From Branchiostoma belcheri (Eukaryota; Chordata; Leptocardii; Amphioxiformes; Branchiostomatidae): a DNA stretch of 64,000 nucleotides. The stretch is taken from the NCBI RefSeq assembly GCF_001625305.1, contig NW_017804276.1, positions 300,401 to 364,400 on the forward strand. Direction: 5' to 3'. A program made the translations under genes and the position numbers. A model generated the notes under the pieces. That model searched no databases. It saw only the letters and a program-made list of their open reading frames with translations, and was not told the origin of the DNA. Shown in pieces: positions 55,596 to 64,000 of this stretch. Position 1 is the stretch's first letter; each line of letters opens with the position of its first letter.

Positions 55596-57340
55596 TAAGT
55601 GACTCCACTACAGCTAGGGTCGCTTTTTATTTATATCACAACTGCTTTTTTTTACCGTTCACTTCTTCACCTCAATATAGGATCTTCTTGAACGACACTG
55701 TAGCCCTTGTAAACTTTCACGTTAAACGCCTTTAATAGCATGACACGTAGAGATTATAAATAGCATTCCTCTTAAAAATTCAATTTATCCTTAAAAATTT
55801 CACATGTAGAGAGAAACAATGTTACTGAACACACTACTTTAGCAAGTCAATTCTACATATGTAGTTTATTTGTATATTTCTTGTTAATCAAAGCATTAAA
55901 TACACTTACATTACATATTATACACGATGAGACAATATATATGTAGAAGACACATTCATATATGTCAGTCAATAAATTACTTGGCCCCTCTTTTAACAAA
56001 TCGTTTCAATATTAGACTAGAGCATTCATAAATATTTGAAAGGCTGTCTCGTCAAGAACAAACCCTAGGGCTTTTCTGGCAGTTATAATTGCTCGTCATC
56101 TGGCCCATGCCTTTTTTTTCTAGAACAGCTCAATCATACTTATTTATATTGTAAATATTGCAAATTAAGATAATCAATAAAAATGTAGAGTAAACATGAA
56201 ACTGTAGAGTAAAATCTATAGCTGATTATCTTACTAAATACACATTTTCCAAGTATTGTGTTCATATGTCTTTCCATTTTTTCATCATAAGTAAGCTTGT
56301 AGAATATCTCGGGTTGAATATCACTATTTATACAAAAAGGAGTACAAACTACCACAACAGCTTCACAAGAAAGTTATTTAAAAACACAACTAGAGTCCCA
56401 CGATCTCATACCTTCGCCAAATGATGTTAAATGATGCATGACTGACAAAGATGATTCCTCCTGATGATGCAAATAGGATCCTCATTTGCATGAATTATAT
56501 CAGTTGATCATAGTCTCCATCAAAAGACAGCCTTATCTTAACAAAGAAAGCCATTCTATCATTTCCTCATAAATTATGCAAATGAGGTCCTTATTTGAAT
56601 AAGTTATGTTTAATGATGTTCACCTTTACTTAACTTTCAAATACCCCAAGTGTGAAATGCCAGGCAGTTAGCATTATGGAATTACAACAGTTTCTCATTA
56701 ATTATGCAAAAAAAAATTTTTAATATAGCCAAATAGTTACAACAGGGTTCAAAAGACACTGTGCATAGGGCCTAGATCACAGCACAGTACAGGGGGTGGG
56801 GGTCCAAATCACAGCTAGCTGCATGTAGAACATTGTTTTCCCAGGGAATTTTGGGGCAAGCACAGTGACCACTGACTGTACAGTATACGTATGAGGGACG
56901 TCACTGCCACGGCACTTTACACTAGAGCTACACTCAACTTTTTGACCCCCAAGTCGGTGGGATATCTTGGAACTCTGGGTTGGTATAGCATCGCATTGCT
57001 GCGGGAAGACACTGCAGCATTTAGGTTGATTTAATGGGCAAAAACTATTTGACAATCAAAATACCCCGCACTATTACATGGTCATTTCAATCATGGGAGG
57101 GGCCACAACATTCTAGAGAAGTAAACCCATAAACCCATAAAAGTAGAGATCTACACATTCATTATACGAAATTTAAATGTACTCAAAAAACTAAAAAAAG
57201 TGAAAAACGTACAATATTCAAAGACAATTCAAACACTATAGCTTTACTGGATAAATTACGGAGATTGTAGGAGTTTTTGTCATATTCAACCGCTCCAGTT
57301 CCTTTACATGTCGTAAGTGTTCACAAGTTCTAGATGATCT
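55380..57340. other. Spacer after the ZNF array
   Basis: It contains a (CT)n microsatellite at 55549-55590. A last piece of the B downstream region at 56000-56170 breaks off just before the finger remnant seen in the other copies. No gene was recognised. At 56392 CCCACGATCTCATACCTTCG resembles, in inverted orientation, 60268-60293. Confidence 0.4.
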
Positions 57341-57376
57341 GTCAGTTCATTTCAGTGACATTGGAGAAGTTCAAAA

Positions 57377-57382
57377 TTTATT
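57377..57382 (-). terminator. Candidate polyadenylation signal of the C-type lectin gene
   Basis: AATAAA on the minus strand, about 260 bp beyond the stop codon at 57643. Confidence 0.35.
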
Positions 57383-57642
57383 GTTCAATCAACAATATTT
57401 GTTTTTGCAAGAGGCACTTTCTCCTGAGAGATGGAGTATGGAGAAAGAAAGGGTGATTTGCTTCCGAAGTAGTGGCAAAACATGTCATGGCCGAGAAAGT
57501 TTGAAGTGGGGGCACAAGCGAGATTCAACTTGTGGGAACATTTGGAAAAAATACTTAAGTTTTAGTCTTAAGTTTTACTAGTCAGTTTGACTGCGGATGT
57601 TCAGGGAGCCACTGTTCAGTAGTGGTGAGTCCCGCTTGTCGT

Positions 57643-59397
57643 CTATGGAGGTCCTGAAAAGAAAAACAAACAAGTAGGAATTAGCAGGGATGACATGTAG
57701 AATGATTTAGTAAAGACAAGGTTTGCAACAGGAGCAATGATTGTCTGTTGCCTTATTCTGATGTGCCGTGTTTACTAAATGAAAGGGTTTTAAGAAATAG
57801 GGGGATGCAATATGTACCTGGAGCAGTTTGGCATATGAAGTAAAGCGGCACGTCGCAGAAATAGACGGCCCACTTGTCTTTGTAGGATGAGGGGTAAATG
57901 ACGCAATCTTTGTTGCGCCCCCAGTTGTTCGGTTGTCTCGGCATCCAGGGGCTGTACGACCCAAGTGCAGAACCGTCCATCCACTCAAACTTTCCCTCTT
58001 CGCGCTGATCGTGCAGGCCGATCCAGTAGGCCAAACGGACGCTCACGGACTTGTACAGGGAGACCAGGAAGCCGTTGGTGTCAGCGTCTCGGGGCATGGC
58101 GAGGGTGCCGCCGTCTGCACCACAGGCCGCGGTCGCTTGGTCGAAGGTCTTGCGTGTGTTGAAGGCCTTGTAGCAGATTCCATGCCAGATTGTGTAACCT
58201 TCGGGACAAGATGCTGGAAAGCACGTTTTGTATCAATAACAGGCAAAGGATCATGTTAAAATGATGACATACATGAAATAGATGCTTCATGAACAATAAA
58301 TCTACCAAAATCTACTAAAAACAATTTACGTAGAGTCTTCTCAATCTTGTGAAGACGCTGCTCCAGGGTGGCGGTCCGGTTGCGCTCGTTGTTCAGGTCA
58401 CGCTTCAAGGCGTCAACAGTGGTGGACATGTCGTCTTGGTCACGCTTCAAGGCGTCAACAGTGGTGGACATGTCGTCTTGGTCGCGCTTCAAGGCGTCAA
58501 CAGTGGTGGACATGTCGTCTTGGTCACGCTTCAAGGTGTGGACACTGGTGGACATGTCGTCTTGGTCACGCTTCAAGGCGTCAACAGTGGTGGACATGTC
58601 GTCTTGGTCACGCTTCAAGGCGTCAACAGTGGTGGACATGTCGTCTTGGTCGCGTTTCAAGGCGTCAAAAGTAGTCGACAATTGGGATATTTCCTGCAAA
58701 TATGTATACATACACATGTCAGAATACCGAACGTAAGAAACAAACTTATGAAAAAGAGCAGCAAATACTTTGTACCCTTTGATGACAATGAGAAAAATAG
58801 CTGGACAATAAGTTTTATAGTACATGACTGTTACCTGCTTGTTGCTGAACGTCAGAGGGGCGAGTCCCACGGCGCCCAGACTAAGCAGCACGGCGATGCC
58901 GGCGGCCAGGGTGCTGCGGCGGGCTCGAAGAAAGCTACAGACACCGTGGCGGACGCTCGCTCCACCCGGATACGAGCGGTCTGGTAGAAAAACATATTTC
59001 GCTAACTGATAATCACCCACGTCAACATGTAAACATTGTCATCAAATTCAAACATACAGCAAAATATACAAAAGTCGGGAAATGTTCACATACCCCCCTT
59101 TTACATGTACAGCAAAAAAAGCTCTTATGAGTTGACAGAAAAAAAAATCCATTGTGAAAGGTGTGAAAAGTGTCGGTTACCTGCTGGCGTTGCATAACGT
59201 TTTACCTCCTCGGCGTCTTCGTACGTGTGTGAAGGAGTGCCCTGGTCTCCCACCTGCTTGTCAGAAGCGCCGTTGCCATGGCGGACACGCCCGCGTGAAC
59301 CACTCTGACGGGGTTGGGGCGGCGGCCTGCTGGTAAACGTTTGGCGGCTGCCGGGGCCGGAGAAAGGCGACCGGACAGGCTCTGCCTGCTCGTACAT
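57643..59397 (-). CDS. Type II membrane C-type lectin receptor with coiled-coil stalk
   Basis: Five minus-strand exons in phase: 59397-59181, 58980-58835, 58693-58330, 58213-57818 and 57653-57643 (TAG). Exon 1 encodes a ~72-residue cytoplasmic tail with Tyr in MYEQAEPV, HTYEDAEEV and RYATPAG. Exon 2 holds the membrane segment (STLAAGIAVLLSLGAVGLAP). Exon 3 encodes a stalk of about 6.5 repeats of 14 residues (DALKRDQDDMSTTV), then a heptad region. Exon 4 is a CTLD of about 130 residues with the long-form Cys pattern (SCPEGY, GICYKAF, AACG, DC, FC, FICQ) and WIGL. Calcium motifs are unusual: QPN where EPN or QPD is typical, and WAV in place of WND. It could act as a surface recognition receptor; the ligand is unknown. 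An in-frame Met at 59433 would add 12 residues. Confidence 0.82.
58400..58676 (-). repeat. 42-bp coding tandem repeat, lectin stalk
   Basis: About 6.5 copies of a 42-bp unit, each encoding 14 residues (two heptads). Copies are nearly identical; one carries SVHTLK for TVDALK. Such arrays change length easily, so stalk length is likely variable between alleles. Confidence 0.9.
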
Positions 59398-59538
59398 TTC
59401 AACTGTGCAGACAGCAGGTACGCAGTACAACAACCAACGTCAAGGCGCATGCATATACACAAAGATGCCAAGATTAGTCTGAGAAGTGATAATATCTTTG
59501 CCCATATTTGGAGGGGTAGCGTGGTATGACGCATTGCC

Positions 59539-59850
59539 TATGGCATTTTGTTTTTCTGCAAGAGCCAGACTCATTTTCGTGGAAAAAGAAATAATCTGCG
59601 CCGGTAGAGAGAAACAGCAAACTCATTTATTTAAACTTACGGGGGAACTCTAAATGTCATCTCGTGAGTTTTACAGACATGTGCGCATGCATCAACGTTG
59701 CCATAAATACATGTAGCAGAGATGCCCCCCCTCCCCCCAGTTCTTTGGTTGCCGACAAAATGGTAGAAATTACTTAGAAGAGGTGAATCTAGCGGCAGCA
59801 ATGCCCATGATTTCTTTTTCTTCCTTTTGAATATCATTTTAAAGTGGAAT
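59539..59850. repeat. Duplicated segment, copy 1
   Basis: It matches 60318-60640 from ATTTTGTTTTTCTGCAAGAG onward, including CTCATTTTCGTGGAAAAAGA, GTGAGTTTTACAGAC and a poly-C stretch. The pair is about 780 bp apart. No coding role is evident. Confidence 0.65.
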
Positions 59851-59889
59851 AGAGGGATATCTTCTTTCAAAGCATGACCTCATTTGCAT

Positions 59890-60105
59890 AAGTTTCAAGT
59901 TTTCAAGTTTTATTAATAAAATCAGCCTTGCAGCCAGTTTACAAAGTCGACCAAGCTGAATTACACTGATTTTTACAAATTTTGTACATAGTAGATACAA
60001 ATACACATTTACATGACAATACTGATACATATACAGGCACGCAAACGAACATGTTACAAAATCACACAATACACAAGGGCACTGAAGTAAAGTCGGCGTC
60101 ATGAG
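59890..60105 (-). mobile_element. LINE 3' UTR fragment
   Basis: On the minus strand the sequence ends in AATAAAACTTGAAAACTTGA, a simple-repeat tail typical of a non-LTR retrotransposon 3' end. No coding part remains. Confidence 0.45.
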
Positions 60106-60317
60106 GAAGTGATGGAATAGCCTTTTTTGTTAACATAAGGCTGTCATTGGGTGGAGAATATATATATATATAATCAAGTGATATAATCCATCCAAATGAG
60201 GCTCTTATTTGCGAAATCAATTATTAAAATTGTATGATTCGTCAACCAGAAGGGTTAACATCATTCGGCGAAGGTATAAGATCGTGGTACTCTTTTTGTT
60301 GTAAGAGGTGATGCAAT

Positions 60318-60640
60318 ATAACATTTTGTTTTTTGCAAGAGCCAGGCTCATTTTCGTGGAAAAAGAAGTAATCTGGGCTGGTAGGCAGAAACAGCAAACA
60401 CATCAATTCAAACATAAGAGAGTGGTTTTATTGTAATTATCAAATTCTCGTGACTTTTACAGACGTGTGCATGCAGCAACGTTGTTATACATACATGTAG
60501 TAGACATGCCCCCCCCCCCACCACTTCTTTGCTTGCCGAAAAAATAAAGATATTGTGCACACAAGATGGCAGTGGCAACAATACTCTTGCTTTGTTTTTT
60601 TCTTCCTTATGAATATCATTTTGTCGGGTGGGATAAAGGG
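60318..60640. repeat. Duplicated segment, copy 2
   Basis: Tandem partner of 59539-59850. Confidence 0.65.
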
Positions 60641-60768
60641 TATTACAGACTTTATATCTCCTTTCGACATCTATCTGCATTCATACTTTCACCCCAGGTG
60701 ATATTCTATTCCTTACCACACAGCAAGATTGGCAACAAGAGGTGGTGCTATGGCGAAGGTTTCAACTA

Positions 60769-62376
60769 TTAAGGCCTAGGAAAAAAAATGTTGTGTTTCC
60801 GGTTACCCGACCGACCCTATGAAAAACCCCCCGACCCTAGCCTTTTTTGGGCCGACCAAAAATTTCGAGCGGCTAGCGGTCGGTTTTCAAAATTGGGGAT
60901 TTTATCCCCGATAAATGTGCTCGTCATTCCAATTTTCTTCGGTCGGGCGGCGTGGATCGAGCGCTAATTGCACGGATCGGGCCGCTATTCAATTCCATTG
61001 TCGGCACAATCCTGTGAATTGACGATGAATTGTCGATCTCGCCATGACGCCACAAAGAAAACGTTGTCATTGGTAGAAAATCTGACACCCCGCTGGCGTT
61101 TCACAACAAAATTTTCATGTAAACAACTCCGACTGTCTTTGTTTACATCGCGAAAGCTCACCGATACAAAGTAAAACTCCCGCCGGCCGGCCGCGCCCGA
61201 TCGCATGGTTGCGGCATGGCGCTAAGTTTTCGGCAGCTCGACGGAAAAATAATCCATCCCCAGAAGAAATGTTACGCATGAAAATAACAACTACAACTTG
61301 TTTTCCTCGTTATATGAGTTTTTGAGGCCGTAAAATGTTTAAAACGGTTGAAATTTGCTCGAAAAAACGGCTCGAAAATTCACGGCGAGACAGACAACAT
61401 GGCCGACCTGTTTTCACAATAACAATGGTCAAAGGTCAAGATAGCATCCAAATGTATAGATACATGTAATAAGTACATATTACAGTGCTAAACGATACTT
61501 TAAACGCATGAAAAATATTTTTACGGCTACAACTGAAATAAAAATTCAGTTATATTTTAGTAAGGTTAATTTTCAAACATTACTGAGAAATTTTCCGAAT
61601 TAATTGGTTTCTTGTGTAATATTGTTGTTTCTATGTATGTGCGGTTGGATGCTGTCATTGTAAAAAGGGAGAATCAGATGAGATATTAGAGATTATCACG
61701 CTTAGTACCGTGACCCGAGTGCCTCTCAAAAATTGTTTTTGAGTGGAGTTTATAAACATGATCACATTTTTATTTGTTCAGCTGTGTCAATATGTGATTT
61801 GTTTGAGAAATAGGATTTGGTTTAGTTTTTAATATATTAATGTCAGTTAACATCTTTGGAATAAATTGCTCCAAGTTCCAGGTAGTAAATACATGTACAT
61901 TTTGTATCATGTATTTTTCACTTGTTGAACTTGTGGAAGCACCGTTGGCCCCCGGTTAGGGGTCATCCGGGGAACCTATGCCCAATTTTTTTCAAAATTA
62001 AGGGTAGAATTTTTTTTTTTGAACATGAGGATAATTAAGTACAGATCTTGAACCTTTCTACTGCCTTATACATCTGCAGTTGTACAGAAAATGTAGAACT
62101 GAAGTTGCAGGAAATGACCTCCATTTGTGTTTGGAAAAGACACAAATGCAATACGCTTCCCCCCCCCCCTCCCAGACCTCCCCCCGCCGCCCGCTCCTCC
62201 ATGCTCCACCCTGCTCTGAATTTCTGGGGAGATCCCTGTCTGTGTAGTACAAACAGATCATACGTTCATTGTCCCGGCGTTGACTAAAAAAAAAAAAAAA
62301 AAAAAAGTGAATCCCTACCTACCGACCCTAATTTTTTCTGGACTGTAATAGGAAACACAACATTTATTTTGTTAGG
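60769..62376. mobile_element. 1.6-kb element with TAAGGCCTAGG-type inverted ends
   Basis: The left end (TAAGGCCTAGGAAAAAAAAT then GTTGTGTTTCC) and the complement of the right end (TAGGCCTAACAAAATAAATG then TTGTGTTTCC) match, followed on both sides by CCGACCCTA-rich sequence. The 60850-61400 part is CpG-rich. No transposase frame was found, so it is non-autonomous or decayed. A related end occurs at 14326. Confidence 0.65.
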
Positions 62377-63300
62377 CCTAATTGGTATTTATTTAAGATT
62401 TCAGTCACGTGCGTTACAAAACAACTTATGGGTATAATTCGCCCAAGAAAAGGCATCTACGGGTGCCCATAGTGAACATATTGTTTTTGCTCTGCTTCTT
62501 CTTCGTCAAACAAATAAAGTCAGTGACCTTGACAAGACCTTCCAAATAAGGTCAGTGACCTTGACAAGACCTTTGTCACCATGGTGACTGATGCTGTAGC
62601 AGACACATCGTGGTGCCAGGGTACATTATGTATATCAAGTGGCAGTTGGAGTTAGAGAAGCTGGTCACCATATATATGAATGTGGTTAAGTAAGAATAAT
62701 CAGAGCAGTAGCAGGCTAGACCATGTGAAGGTAAACATTCTGCATTTGCCTTTCAAATGTTACTTCTCTAGTTTCTATGGAAACTTTCCTTATATGTTGC
62801 TCATTACTCAGTTGGAGTTTCCTTTTTCGTGCTCAGGACAGAAGGAGGCGGCGGTAAGTCAAGCTCAAAGCGACACTTCACTCTCTTGGGGTGAAGAAAT
62901 AAAGGGAATGTCTAGATTATGTGGAATATACAACACTAGATTATAAATATTTCAATCATGTAATGATAGACATATACGCATGAAACGTAGACTGTAAATT
63001 TTCTTCGTGTGGAAACTGAAGCGTGGCTACAACAGAACAGTACTGATTCATTACATTCCATTTAGTATTTCTCCTGTGCAGTTTTTTTCTCTTTTTACTA
63101 CAGTTTCACCTCAAAACAAGGCTCATACGAACCATTCGCATGTTTGGGTAAAGGGGGGAACTGTAAAGACAGATGTTTGTTTACCTTTGACTTGTAAAGT
63201 TAAGGGTTGTACCCATTTGGGAAGCGTTCACAGAGAACCTTGTTCCATAGTGATGTAGTTCTAGGAAATAAGCTTTCAGCGTGGAATTTCTTGAGAGATG
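62377..63300. other. Spacer between lectin genes
   Basis: A 31-bp unit (GTCAGTGACCTTGACAAGAC) is directly repeated at 62519-62572. No gene was supported. Confidence 0.35.
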
Positions 63301-63612
63301 GGGTACTAGTATGTAGGAGGAAAGGGTTGCTTCGGTAGTAGTATTGGCAAAACGTGTGCTGGCCGAGAAAGATTGAAGTGGGGACACAGGAGAGTGAGTC
63401 ACAAATGAGATCAAACTTGTAGGAACATTGGAGAAAATACTTTTAATTTCAATTTGTAAAACGTTTTACTAAAACTTAAAAGTTTTAGTAAAACGTTTTA
63501 CAAATTGGTTTTAGATTTATGTCTACTAGTTTAGTCGTCAGTTTTACTTGTTAGTTTGACTGCAAACGGTTAGAGATCCGATTTACAGTAGTGGTGAGAG
63601 TTCCGCCTGTCG
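63301..63612. repeat. Lectin downstream region, paralogous to 57340-57650
   Basis: It shares GGCAAAACGTGTGCTGGCCG (or a close variant) and a GAAAG-TTGAAGTGGGG block with the region downstream of the first lectin gene. It adds a near-perfect palindrome at 63451-63506. Confidence 0.6.
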
Positions 63613-63613
63613 C

Positions 63614-64000
63614 CTATGGACGTCCTGAAAAAAATACTAGTAGTCAGAATTATCAGGGATGAGATGTAGAATAGTTGAGTAAAGACATGGCTTGTAACAG
63701 GAGCAATGATCTGCCGCTTATATATTCTGATGGGTACTTCAGCTGTGCGATGTTTACTAGATGGTAGGGTTTCAAGAAATAGTGAGGATACAACAAGTAC
63801 CTGGAGCAGCCTGGCAAATGAAGTAATTGGACCACTTGCAGCGAAAGTCGCACCACTTGTCTTTCTGGGATTCTTGCGGGCAGTAAACGACGCAATCAGT
63901 GACGTCCACAAACTTGTACGGTCGTCCCAGAGCCCAGGAGTTGTACGGCCCAAGTGCAGAACCGTCCATCCACTCAAACTTTCCCTCTTCGCGCTGATCG
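63614..64000 (-). CDS. Second C-type lectin, partial (3' exons)
   Basis: Two minus-strand exons are visible: a CTLD exon from beyond the window edge (64000) to 63801, and a terminal exon 63624-63614 that ends in GRP-stop, as the first gene ends in GPP-stop. The CTLD part starts DQREEGKFEWMDGSALG, nearly identical to its neighbour, then diverges: GRPYKFVDVTDCVVYCPQ replaces the QPN region, and WCDFRC replaces WAVYFC. This adds two cysteines (YCPQ and WCDF). It is a tandem paralogue with an altered ligand site. The N-terminal exons lie outside the window. Confidence 0.8.

Noticed and set aside
57653-57660. Longer C-terminus for the lectin by reading the last exon in another phase
   Set aside because: The donor at 57818 is phase 1, which gives an immediate TAG. 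The paralogue at 63624 has the same phase and the same early stop, so the short end is probably real.
57933-58259. Plus-strand open frame over the lectin CTLD exon
   Set aside because: It is the antisense shadow of a well-supported minus-strand exon with matching splice sites.
60985-61206. CpG-rich open frames on both strands, as a possible gene start
   Set aside because: They lie inside a 1.6-kb element with inverted ends and show no splice-consistent extension or recognised domain.

Overview
The window looks like nuclear DNA of a cephalochordate (amphioxus, Branchiostoma-like). Genes are intron-rich with canonical GT/AG junctions. The recognisable proteins have chordate relatives: the C-terminus of a BRD7/BRD9 bromodomain protein, a PIP4P/TMEM55 lysosomal protein, C2H2 zinc fingers and type II membrane C-type lectins. 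Introns and spacers are packed with short DNA transposons, and there is one 20-N assembly gap. The organism is an inference from this content, not a search result.

Layout. 1-2.4 kb: last three exons of a BRD7/9-like gene (+). 3.0-3.5 kb: 3' end of a non-LTR retrotransposon. 4.69-5.78 kb: a two-exon gene for an unrecognised 90-residue secreted peptide (signal peptide, seven consecutive Arg, acidic heptad tail), whose intron carries 21 exact-register copies of a 21-bp minisatellite. 6-9.9 kb: transposon-rich spacer. 9.88-18.72 kb (-): seven phase-consistent exons of an AlbA_2/Schlafen-like gene. 18.887-26.37 kb (+): complete eight-exon PIP4P (TMEM55) gene, with a perfect 10-bp TFEB-type CLEAR box 28 bp upstream of its ATG.

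28.7-56.2 kb: a tandem array of six C2H2 zinc-finger units, all on the + strand, alternating between two types as A1-B1-A2-B2-A3-B3. Each unit has a putative GC-rich untranslated exon 1, an untranslated exon 2 made of a 35-bp minisatellite (1-8 units), and one coding exon with a shared leader and 7-15 fingers. B1 (8 fingers), A2 (15) and B3 (7) are open. A1 (frameshift and nonsense), B2 (nonsense plus a lost exon 2 acceptor) and A3 (2-bp insertion, exon 1 deleted) are broken. Finger frameworks are nearly identical, and differences concentrate at the DNA-contact helix positions.

57.6-59.4 kb (-): a complete type II membrane C-type lectin with a 42-bp-repeat coiled-coil stalk. A tandem paralogue begins at 63.6 kb and runs off the right edge. 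A 1.6-kb element with inverted ends lies between them.

Mobile DNA. Families can be separated by termini and target duplications: PIF/Harbinger-like MITEs (GGCCACACC or GGCCATGTT ends, TWA duplications), a hAT-like MITE (TAGTGCTG ends, 8-bp duplication), Mutator-like fold-back elements (TAGYCT-type ends, 9-bp duplications at five insertion sites), LINE 3' fragments, Penelope-type GIY-YIG fragments and tRNA-derived SINE-like pieces. Most lie in introns and spacers and leave the coding exons intact. Two insertions inside ZNF units can be dated relative to the array's amplification.
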